Assembly: GCA_007116405.1 (NCBI GenBank) | Contig: SKIN01000031.1 | Location: 1-29,452 of the forward strand | From: Candidatus Kaiserbacteria bacterium | GTDB lineage: Bacteria > Patescibacteriota > Minisyncoccia > Phycocordibacterales > UBA12088 | Reading direction: 5' to 3' | Length of the DNA: 29,452 nucleotides | Shown: positions 14,831 through 22,663 of the stretch, one piece after another | Layout of the letters: each line of letters begins with the position of its first letter | Position numbering within the stretch: position 1 is the first letter of the stretch | The notes under the pieces: model-generated | Seen by the model: the letters and a program-made list of their open reading frames with translations, nothing else | What the model was told of the DNA's origin: nothing | The model's database searches: none | Position numbers and translations under genes: made by a program

Positions 14831-16597
14831 ATGAACGACGAACAACTATCAGCTCTACGCCACACGCTTGCACACCTCCTTGCCGCCGCGGTGCGCGAGA
14901 TCTATCCGCACGCGAAGCCGACCATCGGCCCTGCGATTGAAAACGGATTCTACTACGATTTTGACTTTAGCGATGGATATAAACCGGGTGAGTCCGACCT
15001 GCAAAAAATAGAGCAGAAGATGCGCGAGCTCCTGAAGAAGTGGAGTGAGGTGGTTGGTGAAGAAGTGTCAGAAGAGGATGCTCGAACGCGCTTTGCAAAG
15101 AACCCCTACAAGCTCGAACTCATAGACGAAGTGCTTTCACGCAACGAACCGCTCACGCTGTACCACACCATGCATGAGGGTGAGGCGGTCTTCACCGACC
15201 TCTGTCGTGGGGGTCACGTCGAGCATCCGGCGGCAGAGATACCTTCCGGCTGTTTTACCCTCGACCGTACAGCTGGAGCATACTGGCGAGGTGACGAGAA
15301 GCAGGCGATGCTCACCCGCATCTACGGTCTCGCTTTTGCCGACAAAGCCGCTTTGGCAGACTATATTGCGATGCGCGAAGAAGCGAAGAAGCGCGACCAC
15401 AAGAAACTCGGAAGAGACCTCGACCTCTTTTATATCGACGACGAAGTGGGCAAAGGTCTGCCGATGTGGACACCAAAAGGAACAGCAGTGAAGTTCGCAC
15501 TGGAACAGTTCACCCGCAACCTTGAACGGAAGTACGGCTACGAGCACGTTTCAACGCCCTACCTCGCTTCAAAAAAGCTCTACGAAACGTCCGGCCATTT
15601 GGACCACTACAGCGACAGCATGTACGCACCTATCGTCATGGATGATGAGGTGATGTACCTCCGCCCGATGGCATGCCCTCACCACATCAAGCTCCTGCAG
15701 CGCAAGCCGATAAGCTACCGTGACCTTCCGGTCCGGTATGCGGAACTTGCCGATTATAATCGCCACGAGAAGTCAGGTGAATTGATGGGAATGATCCGTG
15801 TGCGCAAATTTCAACTTACAGACGCACACGTGTTTGTCTCCGCTCAAGGACTTAAGGAAGAATTCATGAACGTGTGTCGCATGATACAGGAGGGTATGCA
15901 GGGCCTCGGCATCACTGACATCGTCAGTTACCGCTTCTCAAAACGTGACGCTCAGAATAAGGAGAAATATTATCCGGATGACGCACTGTGGAATCGTGCC
16001 GAGTCTGTTATGAAGGAGGCACTTGATGAGCTTGGCCTTGACTACACTGAAGCTGAGGACGAAGCGGCTTTCTACGGTCCGAAGCTTGACGTACAGGCCC
16101 GCAACGTGAACGGTAAAGAAGATACACTGTTCACCGCTCAAATGGACTTCCTGTTGCCGGAGAAATTTAACATTGAGTATATCGCCGAGGATGGTACGAG
16201 AAAACGTCCTGTGATGATACACCGGTCCGCTATTGGTTGCCTCGAGAGGACGTTCGCATTTCTCATAGAACATTATGCCGGCGCGTTTCCCTTCTGGATG
16301 GCACCGGTTCAGGTCAGGGTGCTTCCCGTCGGTACAATGCATCAAGACTACGCTCGTTCTATTTACACAGCTCTTGTTGAAGCGGGTTTCCGTGCGGAGA
16401 TAGACGACTCCGACACGTCGCTCGGTAAACGGATACGCTCTGCCAAGATAGAGAAGCTTCCCTACTTTATTGTCGTTGGAGACGCCGAAGTGGCAAACAA
16501 GACCGTCACGCTCGAAGGCGCCACTAAAGAGGAGCACACTCTTACCTCTCTCCTTACTCTACTCAAGCAAGCCAATGACCCACACAGCACCCGATAA
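14831..16597 (+). CDS. thrS: Threonyl-tRNA synthetase lacking the TGS domain
   Basis: Charges tRNA-Thr and edits mischarged Ser-tRNA. The editing domain begins almost at the start: HTLAH gives His11 and His15, and CRGGH gives Cys125 and His129, the four editing-site residues. The class II core follows with zinc ligands Cys282 (RPMACPHHIKL), His333 (TDAHVF) and His464 (VMIHRS), motif 2 around RHEKSGELMGMIRVRKFQLT, and AFYGPKLDVQ. The anticodon-binding domain is at ~490-588 (VQVRVLPVGTMHQDYA, DTSLGKRIRSAK). At 588 residues it lacks the N-terminal TGS (N1) domain of the ~640-residue bacterial enzyme; no upstream in-frame coding is visible. It has its own promoter and terminator. Its substrate tRNA-Thr(UGU) is at 27546-27618. 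Confidence 0.97.
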   Translation: MNDEQLSALRHTLAHLLAAAVREIYPHAKPTIGPAIENGFYYDFDFSDGYKPGESDLQKIEQKMRELLKKWSEVVGEEVSEEDARTRFAKNPYKLELIDEVLSRNEPLTLYHTMHEGEAVFTDLCRGGHVEHPAAEIPSGCFTLDRTAGAYWRGDEKQAMLTRIYGLAFADKAALADYIAMREEAKKRDHKKLGRDLDLFYIDDEVGKGLPMWTPKGTAVKFALEQFTRNLERKYGYEHVSTPYLASKKLYETSGHLDHYSDSMYAPIVMDDEVMYLRPMACPHHIKLLQRKPISYRDLPVRYAELADYNRHEKSGELMGMIRVRKFQLTDAHVFVSAQGLKEEFMNVCRMIQEGMQGLGITDIVSYRFSKRDAQNKEKYYPDDALWNRAESVMKEALDELGLDYTEAEDEAAFYGPKLDVQARNVNGKEDTLFTAQMDFLLPEKFNIEYIAEDGTRKRPVMIHRSAIGCLERTFAFLIEHYAGAFPFWMAPVQVRVLPVGTMHQDYARSIYTALVEAGFRAEIDDSDTSLGKRIRSAKIEKLPYFIVVGDAEVANKTVTLEGATKEEHTLTSLLTLLKQANDPHSTR

Positions 16598-16603
16598 TGC
16601 GAA

Positions 16604-16633
16604 AACACCCGAACAAGGAGTCCGGGTGTTTTT
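16604..16633. terminator. Bidirectional terminator between thrS and the surface protein gene
   Basis: AACACCCG (16604-16611) and CGGGTGTT (16623-16630) form an 8-bp stem with an 11-nt loop. T-runs follow on the plus strand (for thrS) and on the minus strand (for the gene ending at 16648). Confidence 0.85.
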
Positions 16634-16647
16634 CTGTTGAAGTCCTT

Positions 16648-19611
16648 TTACTTCTTGTTGGAGAAGTACTCGAATGCCTTGGTAAGCGCGACCTTGGTTC
16701 CGATGCGTGTGTTTGAATAGCTGTAGTCCACACACTCTACCAAGATGCCCATGACCTGCTCAAAGTCAGCATTGCTCCATACAGCTGTAAGCTGAGCGAG
16801 TCCTGCATCGGGTGTCCTTCCACCCTCGATGCGATGCTTGTACACATCGTCAAGGTCGCGGACCACCTGACTGATGAATGAGCCTGCTTCCACACCTTTG
16901 TTTGAAAGCGTGCGAAGCAGTTCGAAGGTCTTCTGCTGCTCACCCTCAGCAAGGTAGCCGATAAAAAGTGACACGCTGTTCTTTACCGAGTTGGTGGCGT
17001 CATTCCTTGTCACGGGAGCGGTTGCTACCGATGTAGCGGTGTTACGTGTAGCAAGTACCTCCTTCTGTACTCGTGCCGGGCGTGCGTCTGCCTGCTCGAC
17101 TGCCGGTACGTGGGTCATGACACCATTCTTCATGCCGTTAATGAGTCGCTGACATCGCTCCTTTGAAAGCAGTACCCAACCATCCTCACGAGGATATGTT
17201 GACTTCACTTCAGAGAAGAGCTTGGAGAGAATTGTTTCAGCGTCACCGGACGTCTCTTCTAGCAGCTGTCCTATCATACGGAGTGCTTCCGGAGAGAGTA
17301 GGATATTGTCAGCGTGCGCTATCGATTCGATCAGTGTTGTGCGCTCGCTAGCCGCACTTCCCCTGGCGCTGCTTTGCACCACGACCGGTGATGGTATCGG
17401 CTGATTGTAGCTAGGCTCCGCCACAGGCGCCGTGCTCGCATCTACGTGATGAGCGAACTCACCTGATACCTGCGCGAACGCGGCATGTCGTGCTCGAATG
17501 CGGTCAAGTGGGCGAACAACGGTCAAAACGTGAGCGATCACCGCACTCACCACAAAGAGGGTGATCCAGAAGAATGCGGTCATTAGAGGACCTGCCTCGA
17601 ACCCGGTGTACGGCAGCTGATCAAGAGAGACTGATGCACCAGCGACCCGCACTCGACTGTCGAGGGTCACCGTGGGTTCTTCAGGTTCCGTTGGGACGGG
17701 AGTCACGGTGGTTGGAGGTGTAACAGGTGTCGTGACACCATTGCAGTTGAGACATGAGCCACCTCCACCGGATACGATAGTTGGGGTCGGGGTGGGTGCT
17801 GGAGTCTTCACCGCAACAGAATCACTACAGGTGCCAGTCTTGTCTCCCGCAGTAACGGTAAGTGTGTACGTTGTATTCTCTGTCACAACCACACTCGTGG
17901 TGCCGCTTGTGGCAACAGTGCCGATGATAGGAGCAATACTTGCCTGCTCCGCGTTCATGCTTATCCATGTAAGTGTAACAGTGTCACCCTTATCTACAGG
18001 TGTATCTGAAACGGAAATTTCACAGACAGGAGCAGGAGGTTCAATGGGGTCGACGGTTACCTCCACAGTAGCTTCACATTCAGCGGTGGTGGAATGATCC
18101 GCGCCGGTGAATGTCGCTATGTAGGTCGTGGTGGTCGCAGGTGCCACGACCGCACTGCCACTGGTCGTCGTTGCAAGAGCAGGTTCGAAGGTCACGCTCA
18201 CTGCATTTGTGCTTGACCACGTGATGGTGGATGTTGCCCCTTGTTCAATTGACGATGGCCACGCACTCATCTCACAGGTAGGTGCAGGAATAACAGGGTC
18301 TTCTGCTTTCTTCTTCAGGGTGAAAGCGGCACAGATAGGCTGAACGCTGTTGCGACCCTCCGCAGGATATGCGGCGTGTTGCGCAAATAGTGCGTCGGTA
18401 GCTACTGGCAGTACAAAATGTGATTCGAGGGTCTCGACCTCAAGCCACTCAATGACTCCATCTTTGATGTCGGTCGTAGCGCTTGTCGTTGCGACGATCT
18501 CACCATCCTTTGTGAATGCGAGGAACCACTGTTCATAGTCCTGGTGGTGTGCCTCACGTCCAATGTATCCATCCCACGAAGCGGTGTCTATGCGATACGT
18601 ACCTGCATGAAGCGATACGTTATAGATGCTACTCATTGCGGCACCGGATGTGGCATTAGCAATAAGGCCCTTACCATCAAAGTACACTACAGTTGTCTTC
18701 TTGCTAGGGGTGAACGGACAAGCGGGCCACATTGGTTGCTCGGGAACATCGGGTAGCTTAGTGAATGATGCACAGATAGGTTCGACACTGTTCGGGTTGC
18801 TACCTGGGTACGCTGCGTGGCGCACGTATACTTTGGTGCCTGCGCTATCTAACGCAAGGCTCTCTTCAAGAACTTCGCGCACCGTCGCTTCAACTACACC
18901 ATCAGGGATGTCGGTGGTGGCGCGGGTTGTTGCAATACTGTTCGTGCCGGACTTGATGTCCAGGTACCACGACTCCTGAGGCTGGTGGGCTGTCTCACGA
19001 CCAAGGTAGCCATCCCAGGACACTGTCTCAATACGGTATGCTCCTGCGTCAAGGTGCACCGTGTACGGGCCACTAGATGCGTGCGCAGGCCCCTTATCAG
19101 CCCTGATACGCAGGTCGTTGAAATACACGACCGTCGTATGTTCACTTGCAGTGAGAGGGCACGTGGGTCGAACCGGAGGCTCCGGCTTCACCGGAGGTTC
19201 CGGTGTGATGTCGCACGTCTGATGTGCGGCAAGGTGACAGAGGCCACCCTTTGCAGTTACGGTCTTGATGCGCTTGGTGAGGTCGATCGTGACACTGTCC
19301 GGCCACTCTTGTTCCACCTTACCGGTGGTGGTGCCGTCACAGTAGGTCACTGTGTAGTGCGAAAGCCCCGGAGGACCTGCCCACGTGAAAGAGTCACCAT
19401 GAATAGATAGGTCGACGGCGTCACAACGCTCCTGCCATGATGCGGAAAGAGTGCCGGTCGCATCAGCTTGCTCAGTAGCAAAGCGTGCCGGCGCTGCCTC
19501 AAATATGAACATTGCGGTGAGGACGAATGCGCCGAACGCGACACCCTTACCGATAGTGCCCATGTGTGTTCGTACTGTCGTGCGAACGGTGTTGTATGTG
19601 ATCTTCTTCAT
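16648..19611 (-). CDS. Large surface protein with internal LPYTG sorting motif and cytoplasmic tail
   Basis: 987 residues. An N-terminal membrane/signal helix (24-40) leads into an exported region. This holds two homologous ~135-residue repeats (151-286 and 298-432; both with TTVVYF, YRI-T-SWDGY-GRE and HAAYP...NSV-PIC), then two Ig-like domains (446-520, 530-601), each starting with Cys and a TITW or TLTW strand. A Pro/Thr linker follows, with the Cys pair SCLNC. LPYTG (666-670), a hydrophobic helix (676-697) and RPLDRIRAR form a canonical cell-wall sorting signal. Unusually, ~290 more residues follow (700-987), helical and without a signal, so predicted to be cytoplasmic. The sortase gene ends 139 nt upstream on the same strand, making this its obvious substrate. 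The start at 19611 has no Shine-Dalgarno. No named family is recognised for the repeats or tail. Confidence 0.9.
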   Translation of the reverse strand: MKKITYNTVRTTVRTHMGTIGKGVAFGAFVLTAMFIFEAAPARFATEQADATGTLSASWQERCDAVDLSIHGDSFTWAGPPGLSHYTVTYCDGTTTGKVEQEWPDSVTIDLTKRIKTVTAKGGLCHLAAHQTCDITPEPPVKPEPPVRPTCPLTASEHTTVVYFNDLRIRADKGPAHASSGPYTVHLDAGAYRIETVSWDGYLGRETAHQPQESWYLDIKSGTNSIATTRATTDIPDGVVEATVREVLEESLALDSAGTKVYVRHAAYPGSNPNSVEPICASFTKLPDVPEQPMWPACPFTPSKKTTVVYFDGKGLIANATSGAAMSSIYNVSLHAGTYRIDTASWDGYIGREAHHQDYEQWFLAFTKDGEIVATTSATTDIKDGVIEWLEVETLESHFVLPVATDALFAQHAAYPAEGRNSVQPICAAFTLKKKAEDPVIPAPTCEMSAWPSSIEQGATSTITWSSTNAVSVTFEPALATTTSGSAVVAPATTTTYIATFTGADHSTTAECEATVEVTVDPIEPPAPVCEISVSDTPVDKGDTVTLTWISMNAEQASIAPIIGTVATSGTTSVVVTENTTYTLTVTAGDKTGTCSDSVAVKTPAPTPTPTIVSGGGGSCLNCNGVTTPVTPPTTVTPVPTEPEEPTVTLDSRVRVAGASVSLDQLPYTGFEAGPLMTAFFWITLFVVSAVIAHVLTVVRPLDRIRARHAAFAQVSGEFAHHVDASTAPVAEPSYNQPIPSPVVVQSSARGSAASERTTLIESIAHADNILLSPEALRMIGQLLEETSGDAETILSKLFSEVKSTYPREDGWVLLSKERCQRLINGMKNGVMTHVPAVEQADARPARVQKEVLATRNTATSVATAPVTRNDATNSVKNSVSLFIGYLAEGEQQKTFELLRTLSNKGVEAGSFISQVVRDLDDVYKHRIEGGRTPDAGLAQLTAVWSNADFEQVMGILVECVDYSYSNTRIGTKVALTKAFEYFSNKK

Positions 19612-19690
19612 GGTAATTGTATGTAATAATTGACCAACCTATTAATGACCGGCAGACACCCGGTAGGCGTTCCGCCGTTACTGGTAATGC

Positions 19691-19705
19691 GCATCACTGT
19701 GATGC
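19691..19705. repeat. Palindrome in the sortase-surface protein gap
   Basis: GCATCACTGTGATGC is a perfect 7-bp dyad around one base, 79 nt upstream of the surface-protein ATG in the otherwise empty 139-nt gap (19612-19750). No T-run follows, and no promoter is convincing here, so the surface gene probably relies on the sortase promoter. Its half-site (GCATCAC) resembles the arms of the palindrome at 20499-20532 (GCATATCAC). It may be an mRNA hairpin or a regulator site. Confidence 0.5.
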
Positions 19706-19750
19706 ATTCACGTTCGCTCCCGTTGTAATAGCCGGGTGCGACAGTGAGTG

Positions 19751-20494
19751 TTAAAGGACTATTGTGCTTGTGAGCAGTGCTGTCACTACCCATCGCTCTT
19801 GCTTGGCACCAAATGTGTTACAGGTGGCAAGGGTGAGTGTCGGTTCCGGTGCGTCGAAGTAAACGACCACTTCTTCTGCGTCGGCAAGCCGTACATCACG
19901 GACCGTATACTCGTACTTGTGTGTGTTCGAGTATACAGTGATAATGTCGCCTTCTCGTAAGGTGCCGAGCTGATTGAACGCCCTAAATGCTTGATTGCGT
20001 ACCACTGGAAGGTTGCTACTGTGCCCAAAAATGAGCATGTTTGCCACCTCACCCGTACCCCCTGAACCCGGATAGCGAACCGCTCCTGAGAGCAGCGCTC
20101 GGTCGAGCACCTCGACGTCAGTACTCTCGGGGTTCAGTACTTGTGTGTCTACGCCTATTCTGTCTATTACGATGCGTATGGGAGTGGCTTCCGGTCGAGT
20201 AGGCACCCATGCGGTCTGTGTAGCCGGCTCGACGACAGATGTAGCTACCGGTACCGATTGCTGTTCCTCGTCTACCTCGGCAACCACAGCAGCTGATGTC
20301 GTGGCAACGATGACACTTGTCGACGGTGCCGCATCCTCTGTTCGCGGTTCAGGTACGAAATCTATGAGTATGAGTATGAGCGTCAGCGCAGTGAATACGC
20401 CAAGTGTTACAAGAACCGTCTTCATCTTTGCGGATCCGGTCTGCTTTTGCTGGTGTAACACGTTGCTCATGGTCTGGTCTGCGCTTTCGCGCAT
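19751..20494 (-). CDS. Sortase (cysteine transpeptidase), membrane-anchored
   Basis: Cleaves LPxTG-type sorting signals between Thr and Gly and transfers the protein to a cell-envelope nucleophile. The 247-residue frame has a cytoplasmic N-terminus, one membrane helix (27-46), a Ser/Thr/Val/Ala-rich spacer (50-100) and the sortase beta-barrel (105-247). Catalytic residues are His158 (IFGHSS), Cys225 (TLATCN) and Arg234 (KQERWVV). The YPGSGGTGEVANMLIFGHSS arrangement is closest to class D/E/F-type housekeeping sortases; I cannot assign a class firmly. Start candidates are 20494, 20470 and 20425, all before the helix; 20494 sits 14 nt from the predicted transcription start. It directly precedes its probable substrate gene and follows the 264-residue protein gene. 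Confidence 0.93.
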   Translation of the reverse strand: MRESADQTMSNVLHQQKQTGSAKMKTVLVTLGVFTALTLILILIDFVPEPRTEDAAPSTSVIVATTSAAVVAEVDEEQQSVPVATSVVEPATQTAWVPTRPEATPIRIVIDRIGVDTQVLNPESTDVEVLDRALLSGAVRYPGSGGTGEVANMLIFGHSSNLPVVRNQAFRAFNQLGTLREGDIITVYSNTHKYEYTVRDVRLADAEEVVVYFDAPEPTLTLATCNTFGAKQERWVVTALLTSTIVL

Positions 20495-20498
20495 AAGA

Positions 20499-20532
20499 GC
20501 ATATCACTATATATATTATATCAGTGATATGC
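20499..20532. promoter_or_regulatory. Operator-like inverted repeat on the sortase promoter
   Basis: GCATATCACT and AGTGATATGC (20499-20508 and 20523-20532) are exact reverse complements separated by 14 AT-only/near-AT bases. The right arm covers the spacer between -35 and -10, the centre covers the -10, and the left arm covers the transcription start. That is the placement expected for a repressor operator. No repressor gene is seen in the window. Confidence 0.7.
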
Positions 20533-20543
20533 AGTATTGTCAA
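20515..20543 (-). promoter_or_regulatory. Consensus promoter of the sortase-surface protein operon
   Basis: TTGACA (20538-20543), exactly 17 nt, TATAAT (20515-20520) on the minus strand: both hexamers match consensus fully. The -35 begins just past the stop codon of the upstream 264-residue gene, giving the sortase its own strong start. Confidence 0.9.
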
Positions 20544-20544
20544 T

Positions 20545-21339
20545 CTATCTCAGGTGAGGAGGGCCGTACCGCAGATTCATATATAAGGCCTTAGCCACTC
20601 CGCCCACGGTCACCCTATCAGCGGCTTCACTATTGTCAACGTCATGGACCATAACGGGTGTTTCGTGCGCGGCCACATCCTCACTATTGGCGGGATATTC
20701 GTAGGCGGCTGCCTCGGCTGGCATGTCGTTTTCGACCTCTCGTATTGTCTCCTCTGAGCCGACAGAAAAGACGAGTGTGTCGAGCGAAGCGTTGTATTGC
20801 GGACGCTCAAGCACCTCTACGATCAGAGGAGCAACGTACTCGACCGCACTCTGCACAGGTTGCTGCACAGTGACCGGGACAGGATCACTTGCTACCGATA
20901 CACGCTGCATACCCTCTGAGAGACGGTCGATGATCTTGCCCCACACCGCAGCGATCTCGGTGAGCAGCCGTTCCGCGATGGAGTCTAGAATGAGTATGGC
21001 CTTGTATGTGTTCGTTGCAGTCCACATCACAGCATCTGTTCCTCGCTTCAGTACTTCTTCGTATATAGGATAGAGCGTTTCCGCACTGAAAAGGGTTTTT
21101 AGTTCTACCGTGGTCTGCGCAGGCTTTCGAGGATATATCCTTGTGGCTGCAATGTCAGATTCCAGAAGGTGGCTTTCTTTTTTGTCGAGGTCGAGGATCT
21201 CAGCATCGTATGCGGAAACAGCGCCCGCACTGGTGGCGGTAAGGCTGACATCACCCGCAAGTTTATTTACGTACTGCTGCACAGCAGCAAGGCGTACGTC
21301 ACTTGAAAGCTCGGTATGTAGTTGTATGCTCTGTTGCAT
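20545..21339 (-). CDS. Unknown protein of the sortase locus, 264 residues
   Basis: I do not recognise this protein. It has no signal peptide, membrane helix or Cys. Residues 1-30 are helical (LHTELSSDVRLAAVQQYVNKLAGD). Residues 95-145 form long amphipathic helices (YPIYEEVLKRGTDAVMWTAT, then KAILILDSIAERLLTEIAAV). The second half is Val/Glu/Ala-rich and probably loosely structured, ending in a short AKALYMNLRYGPP motif. It is probably cytoplasmic and could bind the membrane or the cytoplasmic tail of the surface protein, but that is speculation from gene order. The ATG at 21339 is chosen; an in-frame TTG at 21363 is less likely. A good extended promoter lies 53 nt upstream of the ATG. It stops one base before the sortase -35 box. 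Confidence 0.75.
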   Translation of the reverse strand: MQQSIQLHTELSSDVRLAAVQQYVNKLAGDVSLTATSAGAVSAYDAEILDLDKKESHLLESDIAATRIYPRKPAQTTVELKTLFSAETLYPIYEEVLKRGTDAVMWTATNTYKAILILDSIAERLLTEIAAVWGKIIDRLSEGMQRVSVASDPVPVTVQQPVQSAVEYVAPLIVEVLERPQYNASLDTLVFSVGSEETIREVENDMPAEAAAYEYPANSEDVAAHETPVMVHDVDNSEAADRVTVGGVAKALYMNLRYGPPHLR

Positions 21340-21398
21340 GGTCGTGTGTTGAAACGGTGACAAAAAATGTATATATCACAACGTTTATTTACCATTCT

Positions 21399-21427
21399 AT
21401 GATACCATTTTATATGTCGTTTGTCAA
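21399..21427 (-). promoter_or_regulatory. Promoter of the 264-residue protein gene
   Basis: TTGACA (21422-21427), 17 nt, TATCAT (21399-21404), with an extended TGG just before the -10. Predicted start near 21392, leader about 53 nt. The leader contains ATATCAC (21373-21379), the core of the sortase operator half-site. Confidence 0.8.
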
Positions 21428-21447
21428 CTATAGCCCTCACGCTATAA

Positions 21448-21476
21448 TTGACAGTACCCCTATAATATGATATACA
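21448..21476 (+). promoter_or_regulatory. Promoter of the CARDB-like membrane protein gene
   Basis: TTGACA (21448-21453), 17 nt, TATACA (21471-21476) on the plus strand, back-to-back with the promoter at 21399-21427 in a 253-nt AT-rich intergenic region. The leader to the ATG at 21593 would be about 110 nt. Confidence 0.6.
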
Positions 21477-21592
21477 GTACGCAACATAGCTCTTTCTTTT
21501 TACCAAGTAGCAAGGTCTCACAGACCGCTGTATCGTAATTATATTAACGGCACACCGGTGCTTAAGCGCCACGTGTTCCATAACTGAATACC

Positions 21593-22591
21593 ATGAATGA
21601 TACGCAACTAAAACGCAGTGAACGCATCGCATCTGCTATGATGCGCACATTTGCGATCATCGGCATCATCGCTGTCATCGCGCTCATCGCCTGGCTCGTT
21701 GTGCAGGGCACACGCGCAGTACCGGAGACAGGTTCAAGGATCTCTGCGGCTGTGACGTTCGTGACCTCAATATTCCGAAGTGAGGCTGAGGAGTCTCTCG
21801 CCTTTTCACTGACACAGCAAACAGTGCCCTCCGGCGAGGCATTCGTTATCACGTTCACACACGCAAACGCCGAGGAAGATCCAGAGTCAAGCTATCTATT
21901 CTCATACGCTTGCACTGACGCCGCCACGCTCTCCGTAGAAGGTGAGGACGGGTGGACAGTGCTGCCGTGTGATACAGACGTTGAACTGAGCGCCACTTCT
22001 CTTGAAGTCATTCCGGAGACAACGGTTCGCTCTACTCCCATCAGCATGAGCATCCGTTCAGGCGGACTCTCTGACACAGCCGTACTCACGGTGTTGAATG
22101 AGGAAATTCCGGCAACAACTCCGGTGGCACCTGCGCCTGTCACTCCCGGCGTAACAACCCCAGCGACACCCGCCCCTGCCCCAATCGTGACACAACCTAC
22201 ACTTCCCGTGGCACCGGCAGACCTTGCGGTACGCATTGAGGAGACTGGTGTTCTTGTCCCTGTTGAAGGTGTGAAGACATTCTTCCCCATTTCCCCCTTG
22301 CCGGCAGATAGGGATGCTGCAGTCCGCTTTACGGTAACAAACCGTGGAGGTGTCGACTCTGGCGCATGGGCCTTTGTAGCCATCCTCCCTGTGGAGGGTG
22401 ACACATCGTTCCGCTACGTCTCCCCCGCTCAGGCATCACTCCGAGCAGGTATGCAGGTCGAGTTCACACTTGGATTCGACAACCTCGTAGCTGCCGATGC
22501 CGGCCTCATCCGTATCACGCTTGTCCCCACCGACCCGGCAGACAACCCTGCGAACAACGAAGACAGTGTGGTCGTGCAGATACGTCAGTAA
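21593..22591 (+). CDS. Membrane-anchored extracellular protein with CARDB-like domain
   Basis: 332 residues: a short basic cytoplasmic N-terminus, one membrane helix (19-38) that probably stays as an anchor, then an extracellular part. Residues 66-167 look like an Ig-type beta-sandwich (two Cys, 106 and 125, could pair). A Pro/Thr/Ala linker (172-210) resembles cell-wall spacers. Residues 213-332 resemble CARDB/CARDB-like domains: DLAVRIEETGV, VRFTVTNRGGVDSGAWAF, LRAGMQVEFTLGF, DNPANNEDSVVVQI. Such domains serve adhesion or spacing in surface proteins. It is transcribed divergently from the sortase locus and ends at a strong terminator. Part of the same envelope region by position; the function is not otherwise known. 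Confidence 0.82.
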   Translation: MNDTQLKRSERIASAMMRTFAIIGIIAVIALIAWLVVQGTRAVPETGSRISAAVTFVTSIFRSEAEESLAFSLTQQTVPSGEAFVITFTHANAEEDPESSYLFSYACTDAATLSVEGEDGWTVLPCDTDVELSATSLEVIPETTVRSTPISMSIRSGGLSDTAVLTVLNEEIPATTPVAPAPVTPGVTTPATPAPAPIVTQPTLPVAPADLAVRIEETGVLVPVEGVKTFFPISPLPADRDAAVRFTVTNRGGVDSGAWAFVAILPVEGDTSFRYVSPAQASLRAGMQVEFTLGFDNLVAADAGLIRITLVPTDPADNPANNEDSVVVQIRQ

Positions 22592-22612
22592 GCCACAAGC
22601 ACACATATAAAA

Positions 22613-22644
22613 ACAACCGCCACACTGTGGCGGTTGTTTGTTTG
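22613..22644. terminator. Bidirectional terminator between the CARDB-like gene and gyrB
   Basis: 11-bp perfect stem (ACAACCGCCAC at 22613-22623, GTGGCGGTTGT at 22627-22637) with a 3-nt loop. TTTGTTTG follows on plus and TTTTTA on minus, so it serves both convergent genes. Confidence 0.92.
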
Positions 22645-22663
22645 AGGCGAACTGCTCGCGTGA

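Noticed and set aside
19608..19793. A 61-residue frame on the minus strand bridging the sortase end and the surface-protein start, with its TGA overlapping the ATG (ATGA).
   Set aside because: It overlaps the sortase coding region out of frame, has no Shine-Dalgarno, and its composition does not look coding. The overlap may be chance, though leader translation is not excluded.
21719..21733. VPETG just after the membrane helix of the CARDB-like protein, resembling a sortase motif.
   Set aside because: It lies after an N-terminal anchor with no following helix and basic tail, so it is not in a sorting-signal position.
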